Below are positions 1-11,139 of a stretch of DNA of 64,000 nucleotides, piece by piece; position 1 is the stretch's first letter; the number at the start of each line of letters is the position of its first letter. Made by a program: the position numbers and the translations under genes. Below the pieces are notes generated by a model. The model worked only from the letters and a program-made list of their open reading frames with translations. It was not told where the DNA came from and did not search any database. The DNA comes from Cystobasidiopsis lactophilus (taxonomy: Eukaryota; Basidiomycota; Agaricostilbomycetes; Agaricostilbales; Chionosphaeraceae), in contig BCIO01000006.1 of assembly GCA_001599975.1 (NCBI GenBank), forward strand, positions 205,156 to 269,155. Reading direction: 5' to 3'.

Positions 1-1927
1 GGTCGGCGCTCCGCCAGGTGAGCAGCGATTTTTCAGGCTATCCATACCTCTCCGGCTAACGCTCATCCACCTCCCTCCCCAGCACCTGGCTTGGTCGATC
101 GTCGAGTTGAGATCACTGGCCCCACTGACAGGAAGATGGTAGGCTTGGCTCGAGATTTCTGCAGCTCGAAGCGGCAGAAGCTTATTCCCGCGCACATCTC
201 TAGGTCATCAATGCCTTGAACAGGTCAGCGGTTTCTCCCATTTTGCCCAGGCAATGCTTGACCAGTTCATACAGTGGCTCTAAGACTTACATGGCCGACT
301 TCGAGGACTCCAACTCGCCCACCTTCCTCAATGGGCTGGACGGCCAGGTCAACCTAAGGGATGCGATCCGCCGCCAGATCGACTTCAAGGACGCCAAGTC
401 GGGCAAGGAGTACAAGCTCAACAAGGATGTAGCCACTCTCATCGTCAGGTCTGTTGTCCCATTTTCGAGTCAAGAAAAGTAGGGGCAGAAACTAAAGCCG
501 GGTGGAGAGTGCAGGCCCCGAGGCTGGCACTTGGAGGAGCCTTCGGTGCAGGTTGACGGCCAGAACATGTCCGGCTCGCTCTACGACTTTGGCCTCTACT
601 TCTTCCACAACGCCAAGGAGCTCGTCAAGCGTGGCTTCGGCCCTTACTTCTACCTCCCCAAGATGGAGCACCACCTCGAGGCCCGCCTGTGGAACGATGT
701 CTTCAAGCTCGCCCAGGACATCCTCGCTGTTCCCAGGGGCACCATCCGCGGCACCGTCTTGATCGAGACCATCACTGCCGCCTTCCAGATGGACGAGATC
801 ATCTTCGAGCTCAAAGAGCACTCGTCTGGCCTCAACTGTGGTCGATGTCAGTGGCTCGCCCTCTGCCTTCAGACCTTTGATCTAATGTTTTGGCCTGTAC
901 ACAGGGGACTACATTTTCTCCTTCATTAAGAAGACTCGCCACAATCCCTCCTTCGTCCTACCCGACCGCAGCTCCGTGTCCATGACTGTGCCTTTCATGG
1001 ACGCCTACGTCCGCCTGCTCATCAAGACCTGCCACAAGCGCAACGTCGCCGCCATGGGCGGCATGTCGGCCCAGATCCCGATCAAGAACGACGACAAGGC
1101 CAACCAGGTGGCCATGGACAAGGTCAAGGCCGACAAGCTCCGAGAGGTCACCGCAGGTCGTGCGTGTTCGGGTCTCTTTCTCGTCGAATTTCGTTTTGAC
1201 TCAGAGAGATCTCGGGACGTGCAGACGACGGAACCTGGGTCGCCCACCCGGCTCTGGTCAAGATCGCCATGGACATTTTCAACGAGCACATGAAGGGCCC
1301 CAACCAGTACTTCATCCGTCGTGAGGAGGTCCAGGTCACCGCATTGGACCTGCTCAACACCAATGTGCCCGGCCGCATCACCGAGGACGGCATCCGCGGC
1401 AACGCCTCGGCCGCCCTCCAATACGTTGCCAACTGGGTCGGTGGCGTCGGGTGGTGCGTGGTCTTTGCGTCCCTCGCTCGTGCCAATGATTTTAAATATG
1501 AAATTGTGCGCAGTGTGCCCATCAACTACCTCATGGAGGACGCAGCGACCGCCGAGATTGCGCGCGTGCAGCTCTGGCAGTGGGTGTAAGCTGCTTCCCT
1601 TCCAAAAAGCGACCAGGCCGGTATTGAAAACATCTTATAGGCGCCACGGTGCCACCACGGACTCTGGCAAGAAGATCACCGCCGAGGTGGTTGACCAGTA
1701 CCTCAAGGAGGAGGGTGAAAAGGCGTCCAAGACCGTGTCGCCCAAGCACGTCGACCTCGCCCGCCGCTACATGAGCGAACAAATTCGCGCCCCTGCGCCG
1801 TCAGACTTCTTGACGTCTGACATGATGCCCCATCGTACGTTTTCTATCCAATGGGAAAGGCTTCGTGATGCTGACCTGGCCAACCACAGTTGATGAATAT
1901 GCCGCGCCCACCAGGCCCAAACTCTAA
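1..1927 (+). CDS. MLS1: malate synthase (5' end outside window)
   Basis: Glyoxylate-cycle enzyme that condenses glyoxylate and acetyl-CoA to malate, normally in peroxisomes/glyoxysomes. The first bases are the end of an exon. Introns near 18-79, 135-204 and 221-269 join pieces reading GPTDRKM, then [19 protein letters not shown], the canonical malate synthase core. Later exons carry [58 protein letters not shown] and [20 protein letters not shown], all family signatures in the right order. A last intron (about 1836-1890) leads to a short terminal exon ending RPKL before TAA. The last three residues, PKL, look like a variant peroxisomal PTS1 (usual form SKL). Only the N-terminal exons (roughly 60-80 residues) are missing, because the window starts inside the gene. 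Confidence 0.95.
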
Positions 1928-2175
1928 ATGAGGAACCATGGAAGGGCCTGACTGTCCAAACCCACATTTGTACCACCGTCCGAGTCGAATTGAAGAGCTG
2001 CCTTTATTGCCACTTGCATTGCGACGTTTTCTTCCTGATTCACCTAGACTTGTAACCTCGTTTCCGACTAGATCATCATCTCTTGTTTCAGAGCGCCCTT
2101 CCATAGAGACACCTATCGCCAAGCTTCCACCCAACTGGGCCATCTTCAAGAAGCTGTCCAAGCCGTTTCAACAAC

Positions 2176-3301
2176 ATGAACCACCTTGCCAAGTTCAGCA
2201 GACCTCGGCTCCCTCTTCCAACTAGCTCTTTAAGATACTCGTCCGCCAGTCTTTGCCCGGCCAGAGCCCAATTGCACACCAGTCCGCCTAGAAAGTCGAA
2301 TTGGCTCTCGCTCCTCAGTGTGCGTCACTTTCTCTCGTAGTGTCCCCCAAAACGCTGTTCAAACCCTCGTTCAGGTTGCTGTCGTCTCCTCGGGCGCCAC
2401 TTTCGCCTATGCTACCTTCTACCCGTCCAAACTCGCGCTCCTCCTAAATTACCCTTCGGCTCCTCCGCCGGTAGCAGTCGACACCCCGGAGGGCAAAGCG
2501 CTGTCGGAAAAGATAGAGAGCGAGCTGCAAAACTTGCCCTTCGTGAAGCAGCTTCGGGCTGAGCAAGAGGTGACCCAGAGCGCCAACCGGACGGCCATCG
2601 AAGGCAGCTCTCCCCTCTTCCTCGAGCAAGCGCCGAAATGGGTGGAGTCGCGACCGTACGCAAACTACCCACCGCAAAAGATTGTCCACCACTTGACTGC
2701 TGGAATCTTGCGTGGGCCGGGCAAGATCGCCACGAATCCGCTCGTTTTCAGCAATCGAGAGTCGACGGAAAGCTATGTCATCCTTCACCTGGGCAGGAGC
2801 ATGTGTGGACACGAAGGCATCATTCACGGGGGCCTGCTGGCGACAGTGATGGACGAATCATTGGCTCGGCCCGTGGGTCCTTTTCGGTGTTTCCCATTTC
2901 TCGCTCAAAGTCTTCGTCTCGGACAGGCTATTCTTTCTCTTCCTGCCAAAGTCGGTGTGACGGCATATTTACATGTAGGTCTGCGTCGCCGCCCCGCCAA
3001 GCACAACGCTGATGCTCGTGCCAGATCAACTACAAATCGCCATGCTTCGCAAAGTGAGGTCGAAATGGCTCCAATGTGTTACCTCGCTGACCCTAGCTAT
3101 GATTTTAGCCAATTTGTGGTTGTCCACACGAAGCTCACCAAGGCCGAAGGCAGGAAGGCGTTTTCAGAAGCGACCATGCGGACACTGGACGGCGAGGTCA
3201 TCTTGACCGCCGACGCGTTGTTCGTCCAGCCCAAGATGGCCAACATGTTACGACCGAAAGATCTGGCAGCGGCGCTGGGGACTAACTCGGAGCGGGTGTG
3301 A
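2176..3301 (+). CDS. hotdog-fold thioesterase, probably mitochondrial
   Basis: PaaI/ACOT13-like acyl-CoA thioesterase superfamily protein. I chose ATG 2176 because it opens an Arg/Ser-rich, acid-free N-terminus (MNHLAKFSRPRLPLPTSSLR...) typical of a mitochondrial presequence. An intron at 2320-2374 (donor GTGCGT) then joins it in phase to VAVVSSGATFAYATFYPSKL, a probable membrane segment. The catalytic region reads GRSMCGHEGIIHGGLLATVMDE; the HGG turn is typical of the hotdog active site. Three more short introns (after ESLARP, TAYLH and PCFAN) restore INYKSPCFANQFVVVHTKL and a C-terminus EVILTADALFVQPK. Substrate is not deducible. The stop lies only 28 bases from the stop of the convergent gene on the other strand. 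Confidence 0.8.
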
Positions 3302-3329
3302 CCCGAAATGTTACAATGCAAATCTAATA

Positions 3330-4297
3330 CTATTGCGGCGGCCGGCCGTCGCGCATGAAGTTCACCAAGCTCGCCAGCTCCTGTGCCGAGGCTTTGTCCT
3401 CTTTCGCAGGCTGCTCGTCTTCCTCGGCCAGCCGCATGTTCCAGATGTATGATGGCCGGTCGTCATCCTCTTCGAAGTCATCGTCCCAAAAGCCCGTCCG
3501 CAAGCCCTGTGCATGCTCATACGCTGTTACGCACACCGAATGATGGTCTTCTATCACCCCTTTGACCGTGTTGAAACGGTTTTGCACTGCCAAAAGGTCG
3601 GGCTGGTTTTCAGAATTGGGCAGCGTTGGCGGAAAGGACCGAAAGTCGAGTGGAAGATCTTGCACTAGGCTGTTGGCTTCGTCTTCGACCTCGGGGTCCT
3701 AACAGAGAGCGTTGGCCTCGAGCCGCGCAGCCCAAGAGAATTGGCGCTTACCTGCTTCGTCCTCAACATAATGCCGACAATGAAGTCCTTGTCCTGTTCA
3801 ATTGGCGCTATCGGGTGAACAACTGAAGTGGCAAGAGTCTTAGACCACGCCCGGTCTGCCTCGGCGGCTGAAAGCTGGGAGGTGGAAGGCGGCGGCACAA
3901 GTTGCCCAGAAATGGCCCTGGTGCCCGTTAGGAGCATGGTGTACCTTGAGACGAGCTCCGGCCTTTTGCAAAACCCCGAGAGGTTAGAATGAGGCACTCG
4001 AGAAGATGCCAAACCCTCTCACCAAGGGGTCACAGCCTCCAATCCTCCCGCTTGGACATAGGTCTGAGCCGATATGGTGTGCCCGATGAGCTGTTCGACT
4101 TTGCCTCGCACACTGATCAAGAGGTCTTTGTTGAGTGCTGTAGCATTGAGGGCTGCAGGTAAAGCCGCGACGTTGTTCATCGTTGGCGGCAGAGAGGGTG
4201 CCCGCTGGCCCAGCTTCGTCGCCGCTTGAGCTCCATTCCGCGCATTAAATTTATGGTTTGGCCCAAGCGTTGGCCAAAGGCTTTCAGAGTCGCTCAT
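3330..4297 (-). CDS. MED8: probable Mediator complex subunit 8
   Basis: The N-terminal exon (start 4297) reads MSDSESLWPTLG and continues into ALNKDLLISVRGKVEQLIGH. The next exons give ELVSRYTMLLTGTRAISGQL, then SVVHPIAPIEQDKDFIVGIM followed by LRTKQ and a joined PEVEDEANSLV. The order short helix, SRYTMLLTGTRAISGQL, VVHP, LLR-K, PEVED matches the fungal Med8 layout (head module of Mediator, RNA polymerase II transcription). The C-terminal exon is acidic (WDDDFEEDDDRPSYIWNMRL) and less conserved. The identification rests on this spaced pattern rather than on one long motif, so it is moderate. Only 90 bases separate its start codon from the stop of the phosphatase gene upstream on the same strand. 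Confidence 0.55.
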
Positions 4298-4387
4298 TTG
4301 AACGTCTCATTATTGGCTGGCTGCAGCAAGGCCTGTGTTTCGCCACCTGCAGGTGGCCTGAATTGAATTAGCGGGCTGGCACCCGTA

Positions 4388-5807
4388 TCAGGAGTTGGCC
4401 TTCACCGCCAAGATTGCCACTGCCGTCAAGTCGTCCACCTTTCCGCCCATCCACTTGGACTCCGAATAACCGTGTCTGACGGCTTCCACTGTGAAAGGAG
4501 ACTTGCGTTTGGAGTCGGCCGCACACTTCCAGCCGTACGCCACCACATTGGACGCAAACTTCTGGAGCCAGTCTTGCGTCGGCTCGAGTGGGACAACAGC
4601 AAGCAGCTCTTCAAGCTCTGGGACGAACACGTTATCGGAAACGCCCTGTATGCCACGCGCATTCAGCAAGCATCTTGAAGTTGAGAGCGCAAAGGCGCCT
4701 CACGTCCGTCAACAGCAAGACAATGTCCTTGTCTTCAAGTTGCAGCTTGTATAGATCACCGTCCGAGGGTTTGTCGTGAATGGACCCGGGCTCGATCCAC
4801 TGCCTTGGGATTTTCGAGAGCTGTGACGGGCAATTGAAGTCTGATCCCGCTTGAGTGAAGCACAAACACGTCGAAGGGAGCTATACAAACAGTACTGTTG
4901 AGAAGGCTGGACGTGAATCGCTTTACCCCTTCTGAAAATGACGAATGTAGAGTCGCCCAAGCTGCGCGCGTCTCAGATTTGAAGCAAGAAAAGGAGCCGT
5001 CGACTCACTTGACAGCTTCCAGTTCCCCCGTCTGCTGTGAACACGCTACCACGCATGCCGTACTTGACCCCGCCACCACGTCCCTGTCTTTCTGGACCTT
5101 GTCGAAGGCAGCCTCTAAGACTTCCAGTGGCTCATCTCGACTAGCGAATGACTAGAATGAGCTGGGGCGCTCGAGTGAGCTAACGAAAAGGTAGACCAAC
5201 GTCGCTGCCGACCTCTGGCCATAGTAGCATAACGCGCTCGCAAACTGCTCGGCAATATGAGCTGCTCATCTTTTGGCAGACAATTGTGAAAATTACCACT
5301 GATGGATCTACCCCTTGATCATTCCATCCTCCCACACCGTCGGCCACTCCCGCGACTGGTGTACAATTCAGCTTGTAAAGGGGCAGAGAAAGGTCGGTCC
5401 GCTCACCTATGCTGCAGCAGCGGAAAAGGCTCCATTGAGCGGGTGTCGAGCCTCAACCGATCAAGCTTTGATGCTCACCTATCATGGACAGCTGAATTCT
5501 GGACAAAATACGCATCTTCCCCAGGGGTTTTCGTGAAGCCTCTGTTATGGAGAAAGTCGGCTTGCCACTGCTTGATGTGCGACTTCTCCGGGAGCTTGAA
5601 CCGCGGCGGCCGGGAGCTGTGGTGTGTCGGTTTGCCACGGTAAGAGGCTGCGGTGAGGAACTGCCAGGGTTTGGCGGTTCCTGCGGCTTCAAGGTCGGAT
5701 GCGACAGAGTAGAAGCGGGCCCTCTTTGTCGGCGGAGGGCACTGCGCTAGGGGACGGAGGGCCAGGCGGCCGGGTGCCTTTGTTGCTACTACCCACGAAG
5801 AAGACAT
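4388..5807 (-). CDS. PTC7: Ptc7-type mitochondrial PP2C protein phosphatase
   Basis: Metal-dependent Ser/Thr phosphatase of the Ptc7/Azr1 group, which in yeast acts in mitochondria on coenzyme Q synthesis. ATG 5807 opens a basic, hydroxylated N-terminus (MSSSWVVATKAPGRLALRPL...) like a mitochondrial presequence. Exons then read TPGEDAYFVQNSAVHDR, VADGVGGWNDQGVDPS (around 5280-5335, the metal-binding DGVGGW motif), NLGDSTFVIFRRGKAIHVQP, CFTQAGSDFNCPSQLSKIP, DGDLYKLQLEDKDIVLLLTD and, at the end, MGGKVDDLTAVAILAV (metal-binding DD). These are the PP2C motifs in their usual order, with at least four introns. A LSDNVFVPELEELL segment directly follows the TDG-type motif, as in other Ptc7 proteins. 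Confidence 0.88.
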
Positions 5808-6082
5808 TCGGTATAGCGCGCTGCCGCCGCTCGAGGACAGGCAAGCTCGACGCTGGGGTTAAATCTTGTTTGCCTTGCGATTCGGCAAAGGTTTCGAAGG
5901 GGCGCTTTGCCAGGCTGAGGCACCTCTCTGAACTGCTTAATAAAGTGCCCAAAGAGGACGGAGACCAACACAATAATTGGCCGCGCTGGACGAAGAGTGT
6001 GGGCGCAACCGACGAGATCCGGGCGGCAAACAGCGAGTGCTGGCGTCTTACAGTACAAAAGTGGCGATATTTAAAGCAGCCC

Positions 6083-7238
6083 CTATACACTCTCGCCATC
6101 CAACTCTTCCTTGGCCTTCACTTCTCGGTGCAATTCTTCGTCTATTGGCGCATACGTGGACAAGCCGCCAACTTGAGCATGGGCAACGGCGGAGAAGGAC
6201 TCTTGAAGAGGTGGCCGCCTTGCAGCATCCTTCTTGAGATGAGCCACGAAGGGGTTTGGTGGTGGTGCAGTCTCCTCTTCGCGAACTGGACGGAGGTTGA
6301 GGTTGGACAGAAGAGAAAATAGATGGAGAGAGGGCAGTTCGGCTGCAACGGCCTCTGTCAGTAACCAGCCTTTGAAAAGAGGTCGAGTAGCTCACGAATA
6401 AAGGCGTCGCATAGAGCGTGGAGGGGAATTCTTTGGCCTTCACGGACCGATACTGAGAAGGTAACGGCGAGAGAGATCGCGCCGACGACCGAGAATAGGA
6501 CTGGCAGCATCGCACAGCGGACACAGGTTTTAATGACGCGCATGACGATGTCGTCGGTCGCAGTGTTGAACCCCGTTTGCATTCTCGACAATTTCCACGT
6601 CAGAACGAAGGCAATTTGGAGGTCGGTCAAGGCCATCAACCACAACCATGCCTGGTAGGTCGAAAAGACCCAGGGATCGGATTTGAAGCCAACTTGGACG
6701 CCAACGAAGTGGAGAGTCGTGTTGGCAACGCCGGCCAAAAAAGTCGACGCGATCATGAAGGCGCACAAGATGCCGTAAATCTTGTTTCCACCAAGCAGCT
6801 GCAGTAAATTCGACAGTCAGACCTTGGTGCAGAGCAAGAGGGGCGCAACTAACCTTGAATGTACGATGGCCGAGGTAGAGCTGGCTGCAAAGGGCGACCA
6901 CGGATGAAATCACCGGGTCCAGGCAGTCTGGCGCCAGATAGAACACAATGTTGGAGACCTCCCAATCGTACTCGGCACCCCTACAAAGACTGAGAAAAGC
7001 CGCAAAGCCGGAACGAAGAGGCCATCTTTGCTTACCTTCGATAAATCTGGCAAAAATTGAGGGCCGCGGCAATCACATTGAAAGCCAGCGCACACCCAAC
7101 GAGTGCCTTAAGACGCCTTTTCTCGCTCCTCCGAGCATCAAACCATTGCCACGCGAGCATGATCGTCAAGCCACAAAGCACAAGCTGCATGCACCATCCG
7201 GTGATGCTTGGCCCGTTTGTCGTCTCGGCTACCCCCAT
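6083..7238 (-). CDS. DUF6534-type multi-pass membrane protein
   Basis: Fungal seven-helix-like membrane protein family, very expanded in basidiomycetes; function unknown. ATG 7238 gives MGVAETTNGPSITGWCMQLV, the usual position of the first helix. Further helices: LKALVGCALAFNVIAAALNF, IVFYLAPDCLDPVISSVVAL, LCAFMIASTFLAGVANTT, AWLWLMALTDLQIAFVLTW and MLPVLFSVVGAISLAVTF. The family-typical end of the domain (LCDAFIQ then LFSLLSNLNLRP) is restored by a small intron around 6360-6400, after which a soluble proline-rich cytoplasmic tail runs to TAG at 6083. Reading straight through the intron instead would stop at 6358. An ATG upstream (7359) is in another frame and is not supported by homology. 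Confidence 0.75.
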
Positions 7239-7604
7239 TGTTCCGTCCCAGCACCTTTATGAGCACTAAAGAAACGATGGCGGTGGATGGCAACCAAAGA
7301 AAAGCGGCTCGAGGCAAGAGATCATCCGCTTCCAGATCGGGCAAAAGGTGGCTGACCATCCGAACTCGGGGTTGCGCATTTTGAGCAGTACTGCAGATCC
7401 CTTGTTTAACTGATTATATGATCGTGGCGACAAAAGAGCTAGGGAGGCAGGGGTGGGGCTGCCCAACTGTTGTCAAAGCCGAGGTGGCAAATCCTCCGCG
7501 CAGCGAGCAATGACTTGCGGTCCTACAATACAACTCAAAGAGTAAGACCTCCTTTCAACCTGCTATTCTACAAGTACATCGCGATTCATCTATGCAAACC
7601 CAAG
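7239..7604. other. intergenic, 366 bases
   Basis: Lies between the start of the DUF6534 gene and the stop of the acyltransferase gene, both on the minus strand. It should hold the 3' region of the acyltransferase and the promoter of the DUF6534 gene. Short open frames here are not supported by any recognisable protein. Confidence 0.5.
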
Positions 7605-10546
7605 TCATCTATGTTCAACAGAAGTCCTGTCCTCGACCGCCGAGCTCTTGCCGGTGCCGTTGGCCATAGCAAGTTCGGTGAGCTTGATGGCCGACTTGGT
7701 CCTGCCAACACCCGCGCTGCTCGACCTTCGACGGGTAGGGCTGCCGACCACAGAGTCGTAGTCTTCGGCGTCCTCGTCGAGGGTGGCCGAGGTGTCCGCA
7801 CTGCCCGTGCCAAAGAGCTGATAGTCGAGCCATTCAAAAGGGTGGTTGAGCAGGCCCCCAGACTGGTTCTTGCCGTAAGAAGTCTTGCGGTCGCGGGAGG
7901 TAGTGGCGGGCACGACTCGGCGGGCTTCAAAGTCTTCGAACAGCTTGGGTCCAAACTCCCTGCGAGATGGTCTTGTGAGCGCATTCCATAAGGCAGTTTT
8001 TGAGAGACACTGACTCGACCAAGCCGGAGAGAGATTCGGACAGCTCGAGGCGACGGGAGCGGAGCTCGTCGAGCGATTTTTGGTTGCCGGGCATCAAGCT
8101 GAGGAAGAGCGGCCTCAGCGACCTGAGAAAAGAAGAAGCATTTTGAGTTTGCGACGTTGGAAAGCAGTAGGGAGAGAGCAACGAACTTGTACACGTCCAT
8201 GCCGACCTCGCCAAACTTCAAGGCCGAGTAGCCGATGGAAGGCAGAGCGACGGCCATGAAGAAGGGCAGGCCAATCTTGTATTTGAGTGGCCACTCGTAT
8301 TTGAACGCAAAGGCGAGCGCGATGCAGCCGTAGATGGTGTACACCACCGGGGCCATGCCGAGGGAGACGAGAATTTTCCAGGTGGCGACCACGTCTTTGC
8401 CGGCCACCTTGACTTGGGAGCCAGCCAGCGCCTCTGAAAATCGTGGCGAAGTGTGAGTTGCGCACTTTCAAGCCACAGAAGAGAACAACGCACGCTTGGC
8501 CTTCTTTTTGGAGATGATGGTCGCCGCAATGAACATCGGCGAGTTGAGAATCAGGCCCGGTAGAGCGACCAGGCCCCAGCCGGTGACCAGCATGGCACGA
8601 TAGCCCAACAAGACGATCGACCTCCAAGCTGGCCGATTGGCTCTCTCCACCTACTCCCAGCCCAGCTTGTCAACAGCCATCCCACAAGAAGAGGTCGACG
8701 GAGACTCACCTGGTGGTCCTTCAAGCCCATGTAGCTCAGCAACCGGTTGTACTCCTGCACCTTGGTTTTGAGCGCCACCACCCGGGGCTCGTCCTTGTAC
8801 GACTCGTAGCCGACGATGAAGCGCCGATTGAGCTCGACGACCTGGCCTAGGGTCAATTGCTGACCAGGTGGGCGGTATAGTCTTCTCGTGGCTTGAATCA
8901 ACTGCAACGACGAACGGCAGGGATGAGTTTGTGGCTTGTTTGGGAATCAAACCAAGAGCCCACCATCAAAGTCTCATAATCCGGAGCTCGCACAGTGACG
9001 CTCTTGAGGCCGTCGTAAACAAGTTCCAGGACCTTGCCGATGGCCTCTCGCTTCTCGGCGCCGCCTTTGGTGAAGTCGTCGACCAAATTTTGGGGGATGG
9101 TGATGGGCGAGCCGAACTCGACCACCGCGCGCGACCGAAACTTGTGCGGGTGGAAGTAGGACATGCCGGTGGGCACGATTTGGACTTTGAGGCCGGGCGT
9201 GGCGGCCAGAGCGCCGAGCGCCATGATGGCCACGCCGGCTTTCAGAGGCAGCAGGTCTGTCCGGTCGTGCGAGCCACCTGTGCGGGCCCACAAAGAGAAT
9301 CAACAGTCAAAAAGCGATCCCATGGACATCTGTAGAGGGGACAGCGCACCTTCAGGGAAGATGCCGATGCACCCGCCGTCTTTCAGCGACTTGTAGACGG
9401 CCGCATAGGTCTGTGCGCTCGATGGATGGCCATGAGAACGTGCAAAGAATGAGTGAAGCCCGACATAAGACTCACCTTGGTCTGGTCAATGTGCGGCAGC
9501 GCCTTGAACTCGACGCCCAGTTTCCTCACTCCGCCCTTCTCCTCGAACTCGGTCGGCGAAGCGCTGCCCTCGACCCTCCTGCCAGCTTCTAGTAGCGCCT
9601 CCCGGGCGACCGGCTCGGTGATGGCCTTTTTGAGCCGCAAGTGGGTATCGTCGATGACCTCGGCCACCTCGGCGGTGGTGAACTTGAGCGACTTGGGCAA
9701 GGTGATGGAGGACCGGGGCTTGAACTGGGCGGTAAAGTTGGTCTGGTGGCCCAGGATGATGTCGCCTTCGCCTTCCTTGGCTTCTTCGGCGGACGAGGGG
9801 AGGTAGACCAGGCCTTGACCTTTGACGGCATTGTCGGCGGCCCGGACGACGGGGACTGTACGTACAATGTGCACTCAGTCCAAGTCTGGTTGACTAAAGG
9901 GTAGGACAACGCACTGGCCTGCATGGTCCTGGCTGCAGCTCCAATGAAGCCGCGCTTCATCGAGTGCTCGGCCGTCAAGAACTGGACCCTCCTCCCAGCG
10001 GCCATTCTCGCTTCGCTCATCAGCAGCAGCGGATCCACGAACTGGAAGGATACACGCTTTGAGTTATTGCCAGGCAAAGCGGGCCATAGATTGGCACACA
10101 ATTGGACGAACCTGATTGTGATGCGGCGCGGCGACCAGGATCAAAGCTCCCTCCTTTGGGATGCGGTACGCGCCTCTAGGCCTGATCTCTCTGAAGAACA
10201 AGTTGACGATCCACTTCCAGAACAGGACGGCGAGGTCGTAGGCCACGTTTGAAGCGAGGACGTTGCGCGAGTGCAGGGAGCGAGCGAGGGAGGAGACGAC
10301 CATGTTGACGGGCGGGCCGAGCAGGCGCTTGAATTTGATGCGGATGGGGTGCTCGGAGGGCAGGAAGGGCAGGAGGCGGAGGTACTGGAGCAGGAGGGCC
10401 TTGAGGTCCTGCGTCGTTCGCAAGAGCGTGTGGTGCTTGGCCGCTGCCTCGGTCTCCTTCGCCGGCCTGGGGCTGGGCGGCCTGGACACGGCCGGCGTCG
10501 TCGGCTGGGACAGCAGCGACTTGACGCGGAGCTGGGGGCTGTCCAT
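7605..10546 (-). CDS. SCT1: glycerol-3-phosphate/dihydroxyacetone-phosphate acyltransferase
   Basis: Gat1/Gat2 (Sct1/Gpt2) family ER enzyme for the first acylation step in glycerolipid synthesis. From ATG 10546: a Ser/Pro-rich cytosolic start, a hydrophobic region VLFWKWIVNLFFREIRPRG, then block I APHHNQFVDPLLL (HX4D catalytic motif spanning an intron near 10050), block II FLTAEHSMKRGFIGAAARTM, block III GIFPEGGSHDRTDLLPLKAG around 9240-9370, and block IV IVPTGMSYFHPHKFRSRAVV. A large insert between blocks II and III (GHQTNFTAQFKPRSS...) is typical of fungal Sct1. Membrane segments follow: GWGLVALPGLILNSPMFIAA, APVVYTIYGCIALAFAF and LPFFMAVALPSIGYSALKFG. The C-terminal tail is acidic and Ser-rich (SADTSATLDEDAEDYDSVVG), as in yeast Sct1, which is phosphorylated there. 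About nine introns. Confidence 0.92.
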
Positions 10547-11139
10547 GGTCGGGTTCGACCAAAGGTCAACGCAGCGAGCAGCGTTTTAATCTCAGCTGGG
10601 GCCAGAGAAACAGGCGAGGCGGGCGCTGGATGCAGGTGTCCTAGCCTTGACGCTCCAATCTGCCTTATCGTGAGGTCGCTGCTGCTGGCGAAGGAGACTG
10701 CTGGCGTTGGGGATGCCAGCTGCCGAGGCGTTGCCGGCAACCACGTTGGCCTTCCAGCTCCTCTTGCTCCCAAAGCGTGTTGTCTTTGCCCATTGCCTCT
10801 CGCCTGCCGTTCGACCATGACTTGGAGCTTGGGTGTGGAGCTGGCAGATCCGCCTGCCAAACGTGACGGAGACTTTGCATGTCGTCTTCGAGCTTGCGCA
10901 TGGACCAACGCGATGTTGCCCGAAACCTACCAACCCGTTAGCGTCGTCATTGCTGAATTGCTGTCTTCTAGCTCCCTTGTTAGCATCAAACGCTGGTCTG
11001 CCCTGCCCAAGATGCCCTCCCTTTCTGCACTCTTGCTCCCACTCCATCCCAATTCTCACTTCGCCTTGCGTCGACTGGTTCCTCTCAAGTCTCTCCCACT
11101 GTCCAACTCACTCTTCATTCATTCCAACTGACACTCACC
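10547..11139. promoter_or_regulatory. divergent intergenic region, 593 bases
   Basis: Separates the start codons of the acyltransferase (minus strand) and the first secreted tandem protein (plus strand), so it should carry both promoters. The part nearest the plus-strand gene (11020-11139) is pyrimidine-rich, as is common before fungal transcription starts. No coding potential was recognised. Confidence 0.5.

Noticed and set aside
5699-6322. 207-codon plus-strand open frame with a hydrophobic patch
   Set aside because: Overlaps the start of the Ptc7 gene and the tail exon of the DUF6534 gene on the other strand, both of which have homology support; this frame has none.
10271-11131. 286-codon plus-strand open frame
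   Set aside because: Antisense to the acyltransferase N-terminus; Arg/Gly-rich, typical of GC-biased shadow frames.
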